A model generated the notes under the pieces. It was not told the origin of the DNA, did not search any database, and saw nothing but the letters and a program-made list of their open reading frames with translations. Position numbers and translations under genes: made by a program. A DNA stretch of 64,000 nucleotides from Flaccisagitta enflata (taxonomy: Eukaryota; Chaetognatha; Sagittoidea; Aphragmophora), in NCBI GenBank assembly GCA_965153355.1, contig OZ231127.1, positions 100,750,001-100,814,000 on the forward strand. Reading direction: 5' to 3'. The stretch's first letter is position 1; the number at the start of each line of letters is the position of its first letter. Below are positions 43,177 to 55,107 of the stretch, in pieces.

Positions 43177-43747
43177 CTGTCTCACGCAAGGTTTGAGACA
43201 AGAATGATATCACTATGCGTTTTTTTACGTTTTTGCATAGGTCATGGGCATACAAACCAAGAACCATCAAGTAGAAAATCTTTCCTAAGGCGCTTTTTGA
43301 AATAAATGAAAAATTCAATATTTTTAGCTTTATTCTTTATAAACCATTTTTCAGATCAGTTTGACTTATTTTTTGTCAGCATATTGTTGATCCTGACAAA
43401 ATCCATATATATTTGATAGGCCTCACTATATAGTTTTCATAAGAAATAGATTTTTCATATTGTGTAACGGTGTCTTTGAAAATGATCTTTTTTTTCTTAT
43501 AGAAACCATATAGTGCGACTTATCAAATGAATCAGAATTTCATCAGGAATAACATTAAGGTCAAACCAACCTGAAAAAATGTGTATACAAAATAAAGCTA
43601 AAAATCTTGAATTATTGATTTTTTTCAAAAAGCGCCTAAGGAAGATTTCCTACTTGATGGTTCTTAGTTTGTGTGCTCATGATCTATGCAAAAATACAAA
43701 AAACTGCATAGTTAAATCATTCTTGTCTGAAACCTTGTGTGAGACAG
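43177..43747. mobile_element. 570-bp foldback element with an in-window empty site
   Basis: The left end CTGTCTCACGCAAGGTTTGAGACAAG and its inverted match (CTTGTCTGAAACCTTGTGTGAGACAG) bound a long hairpin with centre near 43460. Inner arms include CTTTATTCTTTATA/CAAAATAAAGCT and CTATATAGTTTTC/AAACCATATAG. TGCACTG occurs just outside both ends (43170-43176 and 43751-43757). A parallel sequence at 43890-43930 has the same flanks without the insert. Confidence 0.75.
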
Positions 43748-43757
43748 CAATGCACTG

Positions 43758-44890
43758 ACATGCTTTCTTGTATTTGCATGCTTACATCAAAACATTTATT
43801 TATCCTATTTAAAATCAGAAAGAAAAACTGAGCCAAATGAGTTAAATGAGCTTATTGAGCTAGAATACTCAAAAACACACTCACAGATGACCAGCTATGC
43901 TCACTGACATGCTTTCTTGTATATGCATGTTCAAACATGTTTCAAAACATTTAGAATCAGAAAAAAAAAGACTGAGCTAAATGAGCTAATTGAGCTAGAA
44001 GGTTTGTGCACCCGCATATTCATTCATTCAACCATTCATTCATTCATTCATTCATTCATTCATTCACTCTTTCATTCATCAATTATTTCATTTATTTTTC
44101 CATTCACTAGAGTTTACCTTTACGCTTTTTTATCCGCCACCTCTACCGGAAGTGGCAGATGAGACGCAAAAACGTATTTGGCGCCAACATGAGTTTCCCA
44201 AAGGCGTTTTTCAGGTTTTTCACTTGGCAATGAAGGAGTAGTAAGATTTAGGGAATTCATAGTGGATTTTCTGTGATCATTTTGAAAATTTAATGAAAAT
44301 TTCCAGAATTTTTTTGCTAGCATCAAAAGATAATTTTTATTTCTTATCTATTTTTTTTTCCTCAGTTTTCATATTTCATGATTCACTTTTCAGTTTTTAC
44401 TTTTCTTTTTTCAATTTTCAATTTTTAATATTCAATATTCAATTTTCAATTTTCAATTTTCAATTTTCAATTTTCAATTTTCAATTTTCAATTTTCAATT
44501 TTCAATTTTTATTTTCTTTTAACTTTTCATTTTTCACTTTTCACCTTTCATAAGTTTTTTTATGTTTTATTTTTGAGTTTCTCCTTTTTTATACTTCATT
44601 CATTACTTTTTAAATTTTTTTTCTCAATGTACCATACTTTTGATAATTCTGTTTCACTTTTTTCTCTTTTTCATTTATATTTAATGTTTTTTACTCATAT
44701 CTTGTTAATCAATTTTTTACTCATATCTTGTTAATCAATTTTTCTTTAATATTCCATTGATCATATTTCATGGTTATACATATTTCACCAATTGATTTGT
44801 TTTGATAAAAAGTAAAATAAATGATCGATGATTCTCCCTCATGCTTATATCAAGATTGTATCATCCCAAAAGAAATGCTGAGATGAGTCT

Positions 44891-44927
<37 letters not shown>

Positions 44928-45057
44928 ACAACAAAGAAAGAATATCAAAGGACCCATAGACGAGACTGAGTGGCAAGAAAAAATCGAAAGGCCAATCATA
45001 TTTTCATGAATTGTCCTTTATGAATTGTCCTTTATTCTGTTCTAGTCTCGATCTTGG

Positions 45058-45107
<50 letters not shown>

Positions 45108-45956
45108 AATATTGACAAAAAGCAGATGAGAAAATTTGAATGAAAAAACTAAAGAATCAATGATGCATCACAGGCATTGGGAAACTCATTACAACTTAAA
45201 AAGTAGTAGTAATTGTAATACTACTACAAAAAACGTTAAAAAGCGTTTTTTAGGCTAAAAACTCCACTTATACGCAACCTTCTATGCATATGATCTCAAT
45301 TATACTTTCGCTTTATGCCACTAGACAATTTTGTTTGAAACTCCAAACTCTACCATTCACCCATGCAACGATTCAATCTTCATTCTTTGAAAGGTCACTT
45401 ATACAATAAACTGGGCCAGGAAAAATCCATGAAAAAGTGGCTAAAAAAGCAGTTTTTGATCTGGCTAAATGTTTTATTGATGATAAAACCTGTTTTAAGA
45501 CATGACCTAGAATCCAGTTGCAAACTACCATCTGTAGTGCTTAAGATTTTTTAAAAGCTTAGCTTAATTAGCAAATTTTTCTTATCACTTACAGTGTCAC
45601 AATATGGTTAGAAATAAAACAATCATCTAATTTACTCAATACTGAGTCTTTTTCATTTTTTTGCTATTTCCAAAAACAGCACAAAAATCCTGTTATACTG
45701 TATGTATATTGTATCATTGTATGATAGAACCTAGTGTAAAAAGTAAAGTGAGGTTACAAACTGGGCACACCCAATCTTAAGCATGCATGGTCAAATGAAT
45801 CACTAGATTAAGGCATGGTTAGTACTTATCTCAATTGCCTTGGAGAGGAATCTGGATAGGTTAGATGAATTTTGTTGAGATGGTTAACCATGAAGACAGG
45901 GTGCTCACCATCCTTGCATTTGATCCAGATAAAGTGTGGTTGAGACCATAAGTAAT
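43758..45956. repeat. Non-coding region with several microsatellites
   Basis: (ATTC)n at 44025-44095; a TTTTCAA heptamer-like array at 44409-44512; TTACTCATATCTTGTTAATCAATTT repeated twice at 44691-44742; (CT)n at 44892-44926 and 45063-45104. Short reading frames exist but none has coding character. Confidence 0.75.
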
Positions 45957-46279
45957 CAGGGGTGTATATAATTGAGCGGCTTTTGATTTTATTTCCCCCC
46001 CTGCCTTTGATTTTCTTCCACGTGACGCGTTGGGTTGCGTTACAAAATTATGATCTTCTTACCCACAAAGCATTAAAACTATATATTATAAGTTTAAATA
46101 TTGTTACAATATGTTGTAGTAATCAGATACTACCATTTGGAACTACCAAAACTGTTAAATCTTTAAAAAATTCTTTTTTTCTTATTTTTAGCTTCTGATT
46201 TCTCTCCCCATCTCCAAACCCTTTGATTATATTCCACCAGGGGGGGGAATCCTCAACTTTATACACGCCTGTAAGTAAT
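45949..46279. mobile_element. hAT-type MITE with 8-bp target duplication
   Basis: The element 45957-46271 starts CAGGGGTGTATA and ends TATACACGCCTG, imperfect inverted repeats of about 20 bp. TAAGTAAT flanks both sides (45949-45956, 46272-46279). CAGGG-type termini and 8-bp duplications are the signature of hAT transposons. At 315 bp with no gene, it is non-autonomous. Confidence 0.85.
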
Positions 46280-46442
46280 ACTTCTCTGGAGATCTGGACA
46301 TCAATATCATCTTTGATCTGCATGGACAATTCCACTCTGGTGGTAGCAACTAGAGATGCAGAAGTCATTGTTAGAGCATGCAAGTGGAGGCAGAAGCAGA
46401 AGCGCAATTTTAAAATCCAGTGGAAGTGGAGCGCAGCAGTTT

Positions 46443-46954
46443 TTGGGCAGCGGCCCCGAAGAACACAGGGAGACTTTTATTTGTTTGTCCGTTGGTTTGT
46501 TGGTTTGTTCATTTGTTTGTTTGTTTGTTCATTTGATCATTTGTCCCCCCCCCCCACCCCCGCCTCGCTATTTCTCCATCTTTTTGTAAATTTCCCATGT
46601 TATCAAATGAGAAATCTACATTTTTTTCATTTTTCATCAATTTTCCATACTTTTCAATGGGAATTCTGTATTTTCTTTTTTTTTTCAATTTCCCATGCTA
46701 TTCAATTGGAATACTACATTTTTTTCATTTTTCATCAATTTTCCAAACTATTCAATGGGAATTCTATTTCATTTTTTTGTCAATTTTCCGTGGTGTTCAA
46801 TGGGGATTATACATTCTGCATGCTATTCAACGGAAACTTTTGCATTTTTTGACCATTTTCCATGTTATTCAATGATGCAATGGTGCTCTCGAACCAAAAC
46901 GAGCAGAAATCTTTCTATGTTCTGCAGGACATTGTCCCCTTTGGGGCCGCTGCC
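46443..46954. mobile_element. MITE-like element with GGCAGCGGCCCC ends and ~56-bp tandem repeats
   Basis: The left end GGGCAGCGGCCCCGAAG and right end CTTTGGGGCCGCTGCCC are inverted matches. The interior (46580-46880) has about five copies of a ~56-bp T-rich unit containing TTTCCATG..TATTCAATGGGAATTCT. The + strand frames here are repeat artefacts. Same family as 40077-40600. Confidence 0.7.
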
Positions 46955-47330
46955 CTGAGCTATCACCTACACTCACATAAACACTGTTAGGATCTCAATT
47001 CTTGCCCTTTCTCTGGAATCAGCGAGTTTGAGAGTGGCCCCGCCAATTCCAACAAGTTTGACGCTCTCCAGCTGAAATGTATGAGTTCAGTGACACTTTA
47101 TCGCGGTTGAAAGCCAAAAATCAAGGCAAGGATCAAATGAGTATATAGGCAGCGGCCCAAAAATGGTCCATGACCATAAATTGAATATTTAGGGGAATAT
47201 ATATAGGTAATCAACCTTTTTTGAGCCTAAAGCCTTTCCAAACACCATTTCCAAATGAAATATCGAAACGCTTTTCAAAAAAAGATAAAACTATGAAAGG
47301 GTACCAAAGACCAAAGTCTTCAAAATAGCA
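46955..47330. other. Intergenic with a GGCAGCGGCC end
   Basis: GGCAGCGGCCCAAAAATGG at 47151 has an inverted partner CTTTGGGGCCGCTGAC at 48021-48036. The coiled-coil gene lies between these two ends. No other gene seen. Confidence 0.45.
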
Positions 47331-47783
47331 CTATAAAGAGCTAATTTCGTCGAAGTTTATTTGCTCCAGTAAATTTCTGCTTTTCAACTGCTCCACTAAA
47401 GCTGTAAACCTTGAAAGTGACCCGTGAGCAGTTATTTTCTCTTGCAGTCTTTGAGCTTGTACACGCTCCAATCTGGCAGTTAAATGCGACACGGCTTCAT
47501 CAGCACCAGCTTGCATAGCTAAAGCGATGTTGACCTTATGTAGCAAATTGTTTTTATCCGCTTGCAATTCTTCCACTTTTTTTGCCAACTCTTCGTTCTT
47601 TGCTTTCAAATCCTTTGATTGCGACCTTTCATCATCTAATTTCACTCTCAGATGTGTGAGTTTCGACCTTAGAGAGAGCGTTCGGGCACTAGTGGTCGTG
47701 AGTACCCTTTTTTTCTGATTGTTTTCTTCATTTTCATCGCTACTTTTGAAAGGTATATAGTCTGCTTTCCAATCCATCCTCAT
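47331..47783 (-). CDS. Coiled-coil protein, 150 aa
   Basis: ATG at 47783, TGA/TAA end at 47331, single exon. Residues 35-150 are almost entirely heptad-like (LRSKLTHLRVKLDDERSQSK, EELAKKVEELQADKNNLLHK), predicting a long parallel coiled coil. The N-terminal 30 residues are acidic with a basic patch. No family is recognised. It is the last of the minus-strand run of orphan genes and is bracketed by GGCAGCGGCC-type ends. Confidence 0.55.
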   Translation of the reverse strand: MRMDWKADYIPFKSSDENEENNQKKRVLTTTSARTLSLRSKLTHLRVKLDDERSQSKDLKAKNEELAKKVEELQADKNNLLHKVNIALAMQAGADEAVSHLTARLERVQAQRLQEKITAHGSLSRFTALVEQLKSRNLLEQINFDEISSL

Positions 47784-48067
47784 AAAACAGCCTCTTAAAG
47801 ATAGATTGACACATGATTATCATTCACCAATTATTAAGTAAGTAATCATAGATTGATAATATTATAATTGATGAGATAAGATAAGAGGTAATGATTCAAT
47901 TTTGGGCAGTTAATTTAAGAGATAAAAAGTTTCAAAGAATAGTTAGGGTTCAGGGGTCCTAAAGTCCCATCACATGGAGTTTTGGTTTTATAGGCATGAT
48001 AAAAGTACAGGGTATTGGCTCTTTGGGGCCGCTGACAAAAACTTAGGAAGGCTGCCCAAAAATTGAA

Positions 48068-48517
48068 TCATTCAGTTTCACTGTCCGACGACGACGATGA
48101 TGAACTGGATAAATGGCGTTGAATGGGTTCATCAAAGTTTGAAAAATCGTAATTCATAAAAAAATTTTCGCTCTCGTGATCATAAGGTGGTATTTCGCAG
48201 AAATTTGCCCGGAAATGTTTAGCAAATAGAGCTAATAGAACCTCACTGGACATTGAGCATGGTGGAGATCTAAGCCATTTTCCGTTTTGAGGTGAAGCTT
48301 TTCCAACAGGTATAATAGGTACCTTTAATTCCAAGACATAAGCCCTTAATGGAGAGAGAGAGAGAAAGACAGAAAGAGGAAGAAAGACAGAAACAAAGAC
48401 AGAAAGACAGAAAGATAGAAAGATAGAAAGACAGAAAGATAGAAAGACTAAAAGATAGAAAGACAGAAAGATAGAAAGACAGAAAGATAGAAAGATAGAA
48501 AGATAGAAAGAAAGAAT

Positions 48518-48575
<58 letters not shown>

Positions 48576-49125
48576 ACATGGTAGGTAGGCATGAAGGCAG
48601 TAAGATAGAATGTCAAATATGTAGGCAGAGAAATGGATAGGCGATAGGAGATTGGAGCACTTATCTCCAGATGTATAGAACCTCTTCAGAAAGAGCATCT
48701 CTGTCCACTGCATTGCCCACCAATTGATAAATGGGACAGTTACTAGTTGCCAAAAATGCAAGTGGATTGTTGAAAAATTGAGCGGATTTCGATTTAAGAT
48801 TGACGACCTGATATTAGGGTGGTTATTTCAGTATATTTTTGCGCGATAGATTAGGTAACATCAATTTTTGAAATTTCAAATTAACTACCCCCCCCCCATA
48901 GTCAACCCCCCCCGTCTTGCCATGCTTTCACATCCCCAAAGGCGCTTTATTGCAGAAACATTAAAATCCCGGTCAAATTCTCCACCCAGAACCAAATTGT
49001 AGGCGCCAATCAAGGATGACATTGTGAATTGTTTGCTTTCAGTGACAAGCGCTGTGAAGCACATAGGTCCAGACAAAAGATTCATCAATCCAGTCTTAAA
49101 AGTGTCACTCGGCCCCTATCACAAA
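48068..49125 (-). CDS. Probable multi-exon orphan gene, donor site damaged
   Basis: The last exon (about 48355-48068) reads AYVLELKVPIIPVGKAS... and ends in a Ser/Asp/Glu tail. An upstream open block (about 48808-48694) reads FLATSNCPIYQLVGNAVDRD...YIWR and ends in CTGGAG|ATAAGT, a donor with A in place of G. Joining it to the acceptor CTCCATTAAG near 48357 keeps phase 2. A third block (49125-48889, acceptor TTTGTGATAG) reads LSGPMCFTALVTESKQF and has similar coding quality. The (GA)n/(AAGACAG)n array fills the last intron. Function unknown; exon limits are inferred. Confidence 0.4.
48351..48575. repeat. (GA)n and AAAGACAGAAAGATAG array
   Basis: GAGA tracts at both ends with GAAAGATA/GAAAGACA units in the middle. 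Inside an inferred intron. Confidence 0.95.
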
Positions 49126-49749
49126 GAAATAAGTGTGGTTTTAAAATGGATGGTGGTGGTGACTGTCATACCAACGGACAGACCGACCTATGGACATACG
49201 AATCGACGGACGGACCGACAAAGCAAAGCTTAAAGTCGCGTACCACGCGAGTAAAAATTGACTACTTGCCTGGATATACAAACAGTTACGTTTGCTACTA
49301 GGCGTTTTGGTAAGCGTATTTTGGTAAATTTGAGGTGATGCGTCATCATCATTTGGGCACACAAATTTCTTAGTACAGAAAAACCCAAAAATGAAACGGA
49401 GAAACGGCAGTATTGGTATATCGTTGGCATTCAAGAAGTCCTACATATATGTTGAAATATGTACATGAATGTTGAAGTATGTACATGAATGAGTATATAT
49501 TTTGGTGATGGACCTAAAAATTTGCACTGTTAGTCCGTCCGTTATTCATAATTGTGGTTTTTAGTTGCGGACACGCAACTCTATAAGAGGCTCTGTCCGT
49601 CCGTCGGTTGGTTGGTCACGCTCGAGTTGAAAAGTGGGAAAACGCGTATTTCCGCCCCTGCCCACCCATCCGCAACTAATGGCCGTGTATCCGGCCTTGT
49701 TAGCTTAAATGCCCCTGCCCAAGCAATCAATTGACTTTAAATAAGGGCG
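49126..49749. other. Spacer with two ends of the AGTCGCG palindrome family
   Basis: 49172-49232 carries GGACGGACCGACA-type repeats leading to AGTCGCGTACCACGCGAGTAAAAA (right-end form, 49234-49257). 49558-49582 is a left-end form, TTTTTAGTTGCGGACACGCAACTCTATAAGAGGC, followed by GTCCGTCC. No gene. Confidence 0.7.
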
Positions 49750-50109
49750 TCACGCATTCAGACAAACCTCGAGCCATTGGACGCATGGCTTCAATGTCCC
49801 TTCCTGCTTTTTTTGCTCAACTTTGCTTTTGAAAAGAAATATCATTTTTTCCGTGTATGTCATACGATTCATCTTATTCAGATGCTCGTATGACATACAC
49901 TCTAGGACAGATTCTGCAGTCACTTCCCAGTTTAGCCCAAAATAACTCTGTAGATCCTCCCAGTCTTGTTCCTTCATGGTGGTTTTCAATTCCAACACCG
50001 ATTTGACCTTTTTTGTTTTCAAAAATGTTTTCATCCATTTCCATGCAGCACGCTTTTTCCTAACATGTGTGCAAATGGATGAAAATGAATGAAAAGGGAT
50101 AATTTTGAT

Positions 50110-50160
<51 letters not shown>

Positions 50161-50983
50161 CAGAGAGACAGATAGATAGAGAAAAAGATAGATAGAGAGA
50201 CAAAGAGGCAGAGAGACAGACAGACAGACAGACAACAAACAGACAGACAGAGAGATAGAAAAATAGACAGATAGACAGATAGAAAGACGGACAAACAGAA
50301 AGACAGGCAGATAGACAGACAGACAAACAGACAGACAAACAGACAAACAGACAGACAAACAGACATACAGGCATGAAGCCAAACAAGTCTTACTCGATTC
50401 CCTCACTAGATGGAGGGGCCACCACAGAATCTTGATCATTGTTACCACTTGTGGTACCAAAGTAAGAAGGATTGAAATTTCCAGCATTCAGATGTAGCCG
50501 TTTCATGATGGCATTGGCGCAATAAGACAAGCAGTCTATCTCCAGAGGCAAATGTACTGTCGACATTCTCTGCAGCATGATTCGATTTATTTTATCGTTG
50601 TTCTCAGTCAAATGGGTTGCATTGGAAATCCAGCCATCATAGCCAAAAGTAGAAGCCACGACAGCCTCTATGGTGTTAAAATCTATCGGATGATTAACTT
50701 TTTTCAGGTAGTCATGAAACTCAAATCGATTTTTCATGTGGTCCTTGAGTACTAGGTCGAGCTGACGAAGCATGATTTGCACCTTTTGGTGCACACGATT
50801 TGATTGCAAACTTAAAAAAATGTGAATATGGTCTGAGGGTTCATTGTCATGGGAGGGATGATAGACCACCAAGGAAGATATTTCCTTCAGTATGTTGTAT
50901 AACTCCCTCACGGAATTTAGGCAGAGATAGTCGATACATGCCCATCCAATTAAGAATACAAAAGCGGCATCTTTGTTGGCCAT
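49750..50983 (-). CDS. Two-exon orphan gene, 299 aa
   Basis: Exon 1 is 50983-50394 (ATG in CAGAAATGGCC) and exon 2 is 50059-49750. The donor CGA|GTAAGA and acceptor CATGTTAG bound a 334-bp intron, and the total of 900 nt is exactly 300 codons. The intron consists mostly of (GA)n and (GACA)n. The protein is mixed helical with scattered Cys (DCLSYCANAIMKR, LECMSYEHLNK), no signal peptide, and a basic start to exon 2 (KKRAAWKWMK). Family not recognised. Confidence 0.6.
50114..50380. repeat. (GA)n then (GACA)n array in an intron
   Basis: Pure GA at 50116-50152, then GACAGA/GATAGA/GACAAACA units. Confidence 0.95.
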
Positions 50984-51175
50984 TTCTGGTAGAAAAAATA
51001 TTTTGAAATAGAATAACATAGGAAATATGATAGAAAATAAAAGTCACCAATAATATCCAAGAGAACAGTATCAACAGAATCAACGAAAAAATTTAACACG
51101 CCAATTAGTCAATTAGTTTTTGTCTATGCGACATTCCATTGTCCTGAAATTGTCCTGGAAGATGGGCAGAGTGAA

Positions 51176-54100
51176 TCACATGACTGTGATAGGTGCTTCT
51201 CCAATGGTCCTTCTAAACTTGTACGTTTCGTTCACCAGTAATTCGGCCTGATCTAACCATTTGTCAACCGCTAACCGCTCTTTTTTGGATTGTGGGCTCA
51301 GATGTTTTGGCTCATCTCGATTTGGAATTCTTTTGTTGGAATATTTCGCCTTACGCCAAACCATGGTTTGACTGAAGCCTTGCTTGCCTTCTTTTTTTCT
51401 CAGTAGGATGTAAATTCTGTTTTCATTTTGCATCCTCAATCCCCACTGATTGAAAGCACTGGCGTCTTGGTATTCTTTGACGGCAGCTTCCAAAATAGCT
51501 TGTTCGAAGTCAATGTAAGCCTGTAATTTCAATTGGTCATCGGTTTCCTTTGATTCGGCCTGATTCTCACGTGAAACCATGCCACGTGAAGTCCCGCCAT
51601 TTCCCGCGTTTTCATATTGCCGCGTTCCATTCCCATCTCCTTGATCATGGGGGCCATCTGCGTCATCGTGAAAGAATTGCCACCATCGTCCTTGTGTAGA
51701 ACCAGAGCCAGAGGTTCCACTACCACCACCTGTCGGATCCTCATCATCTCTCCTCTTCTTGTCATTCCAATTTCCATGTTGCATCATCTTTTCATGCATC
51801 ATTTTCTCATCTTTGCTTTCCTCTTCCTCCTTTTCCTCCTCTTCCTCCTTTTCCTCCTTTTCCACCTTTTCGTCGACTTCTTTTTTGATTTTCAACCTTT
51901 TTTCTTTTATCATATCGTTAGGCAAATTGTGATCGGAATAGTGGTCGAGATGTCTCTTAGAGGCAATGGCACCATCATGATAACCACTGAAATCTGTCAA
52001 AATTGGAATTACTTCCTGGGAACAATCATTGATGATTTTCCCTCTTCCTTGACTCGAGCTAATTTCTTCATTTTGGATCTTTTGGGTATCCTCATAATTT
52101 TTTCTTTTCTCTCCTTTGTTTTTGCTCCAGTTGGTATATCTGATGTTGTGGGGCATTTTCCCACTATCTCTCTGAGAGGAAACTGTGGGGTATGTAACAT
52201 TGTGGGCATCATTTGCACCACTCGGAACCCTACCATCATCCATGAGAGCCATCCATCTGGGATACCTTCTGTTATGGGGCAAATCCCCATTCTCGCGTTT
52301 TGGACCATCTGTGGGGTTTGTAATGATGCTGATAGTGTTTTCTCCACTCAGAGCCCTTGAATTATCCGTGAGGGACGCTTCCTCCTCTTCCTCATCACAC
52401 TTCTCCACATCCTCCTCCTCATCATCCTGTGTTCCTTCTCTCTGCTCAAGATTTTCATCGACGTTCACCACCCCCCCTCGGCATCAGATGTGACCTCTGC
52501 CCTCATTTCATTCTCATTTTCCATTTCCATTTCTGAAAATGGGCTATCACGGGGGGAGTAGGGGGCATCTCCTTCGTTGTGTTGTAGTTGACTGCCTTCA
52601 TCCATGGGTATGTCATCCAATGAATGTGATTGTGCCGATTCGGATGCGAGTGCGACCAACTTGTAGAGAGATTTGTGGGCCTCATCCACCACAACATTGA
52701 CATTATTCCGGTGAGCCTCCACTGATACAGCATCGACTGTGGATTTGGTGTTGGTGGCCGCGATTAGATTAATGAAAGATTTTGAAGCCGCTATAGCGGC
52801 CTCATCAAAAGAAGATTTGGGGTATATGGTAGAATCGGGGCAAGCGCTTGGAACCACTTCCAACATCGGATGGATCAAGGAGGCTTCGACCGCATTATCC
52901 TCGAAAGCGGGAAAGGCGTTGGAAAGCGATAACAACGTCGGATTGACGACAGGGTTGGAGTTAGCCTCCTCCAACTCCAAAGCGTCGGAAACGTTAAGAA
53001 GAGCTTCAGAAGCAGCCTCGACGGGTGAGTTGGGATGATTGCTCAATACATCGTCTGAATGTAAAGCGGCGGAGGAGTCATGGATCGCCTCTGACGCCAT
53101 TTCGACGAGGGAGTTGGGATTTTTCAAAACCGCATCCGACTCCACAGGGGCGGAGGAGGCCAACACAGCCTGCAACTCCGCCTCGACGGGTGAGTTGGGA
53201 TTTTTGAAGACCGAATCCGACTCTAGAGAAGCGGGGGAGGCGATGACCGCCTCTGACCCCGCCTCGACGGTCGGATTGAAGCCTTTGGTGACAGCTTCCG
53301 ACTCCAGAGAAGCGGGGGAGGCGATGACCGCCTCTGACCCCGCCTCGACGGTAGGATTGAAGCCTTTGGTGACAGCTTCCGACTCCAGAGAAGCGGAGGA
53401 TGCGTCAGGAACCGCCTGTGTCCCCGCATCCGCATCCGCATCCGCATCCGCATCCGCATCCGACTCCAGAGAAGCGGAGGATGCGTTAGGAACCACCTTT
53501 GACGTCTCATCGACGGTAGGGTTGATGCCGTTGATAACCGCATCAGATTTTAAAGTGGAGGAAGCGTTGGGGATCAATTGGACGTTATCCCCTTGAAGAC
53601 GAGAAGAATTGGGCGATTGTTGATTGCATTCATCCTCCTCGACATCGATGGTCTGATGACTTGAATTCGATCCATCATCATCCTCTTCATCCGAACTCTC
53701 CACCTCTTCCTCCAAAGGACTATCGCCTAATGTATCCTCAATCGCGATTTCCATATAGGTAGAGTCCATATGATTGGACAAACCACCACAACGGAGGCGT
53801 TCCATTTCTACTTGCAGGCCAATTTTCAATTCTTCCCGGTCCAACTCCCAAGAGTAGACGTCCCCCTCGTTTTTCTTGAGAGAAAAAACGCAGGGACTCT
53901 TATGCGGAGAATCAGAGTTGTCATATAAGATGACATTGCTGGGATCTATCTCGGCCGAGGAGGGAGTTGAATTTTCGTGCATGAAGGTAATCAATGAAGT
54001 GCCCTTTTTCACATACATGCTATTCAATCTTGTGCGGCACATGAAAAGCCCGCTCGATGCTTCGAGCTCGTTAAGCCACTTCCGGCGTTCCTCTCTATTG

Positions 54101-54384
54101 TGAGTGGAAACGGCTTTTTTCGCATAATGACAGCGAATTACGTTGGCGGCGTCGAAACTCGAGAGAGAAAAGAATGAAAGTGCTGCCTCCACAACGGGAT
54201 AGAATGGATGCTTCTTCAAGGTACAGCAGAAGCTCTCATGAGTTGAACGGTAGGAAGTATGGACACAATTGCTAAAGTTATAGATATAACGAGGAGCGAC
54301 ATCGAATTCCGCGGCCATCTCTATCAACAAATTGAACCCAGAGTGGCAAAATGTGCACCCTGCCTTAAGTTCGGATCCACTCAT
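51176..54384 (-). CDS. Large acidic repeat protein, split by a G-run frame change
   Basis: ATG 54384. Residues 1-110 hold several Cys/His (GCTFCHSGF, FCCTLKKH, VIRCHYAKK) and look globular. A long acidic, Ser/Ala/Glu-rich part follows with two identical ~28-residue repeats (containing VTKGFNPTVEAGSEAVIASP) and an Asp-Ala run from a (GCATCC)n tract at 53427-53462. The frame stops at 52465 right after a seven-G run (52471-52477). The other frame continues without an ATG into a highly acidic region, a Glu/Lys-rich segment and a basic C-terminal domain (VWRKAKYSNKRIPNRDEP). One ~1,070-residue gene with a slipped homopolymer is the simplest view. Unknown family. Confidence 0.55.
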
Positions 54385-54636
54385 ATTGTTTTTTTTTTTC
54401 AAAATGTTTTTTTAGTGAAACTTTGTGGATTAGAACAATTGGAAATGATATTTAAACGTGAACCAATAATCAATAGACGTATTTGTATGAATAATTTCAC
54501 AACGATGATTTCGAAAGTCAGCAGTATAAACCCTCAAAGAGTGTTTTTGAAACGGCTCGAATGCTATCTTCATGAAAGCTTTCGTCTATCATTGATGATT
54601 CTTCAAAGGCTTTAAGAGGGATAAAATGATAGAGAG

Positions 54637-54690
<54 letters not shown>

Positions 54691-55019
54691 TGAGACAGAC
54701 AGTGAGACAGACAGTGAGACAGACAGTGAGACAGAGAGATAGACAGACAGAGAGACAGACAGTGAGACAGAGAGATAGACAGACAGAGAGATAGACAGAC
54801 AGCAAGATAGAAAGACAGAGAGATAGACAGACAGAGAGATAGACAGACAGAGAGATAGACAGACAGAGAGATAGACAGACAGAGAGAGATAGATAGACAG
54901 AGAGACAGACAGAGAGACAGAGAGACAGACAAACGGGCAGAGAGATGGGCAGAGAGACAGAGAGACAGACAGAGCAGACAGAGATGGACGGTCAGAGAGA
55001 GAGGGGCAGGGCAGAGGAC

Positions 55020-55071
<52 letters not shown>

Positions 55072-55107
55072 GGGAAAGAAATAAGGGGAAATGGGTAATC
55101 AATACGC
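54385..55107. repeat. (GA)n / (GACA)n array between two minus-strand genes
   Basis: 54638-54690 GA, then GACAGTGA and GACAGAGAGATA units to about 55020, then GA again to 55070. The reading frames across it are repeat artefacts. 54401-54620 shows no gene. Confidence 0.9.

Noticed and set aside
45363-46198. Short + strand frames at 45.4 and 46.0 kb
   Set aside because: No coding composition, and one overlaps the hAT MITE.
54127-54384. BIR or other apoptosis-type zinc domain in the N terminus of the acidic protein
   Set aside because: Cys/His spacing does not fit the C-x2-C-x16-H-x6-C pattern.
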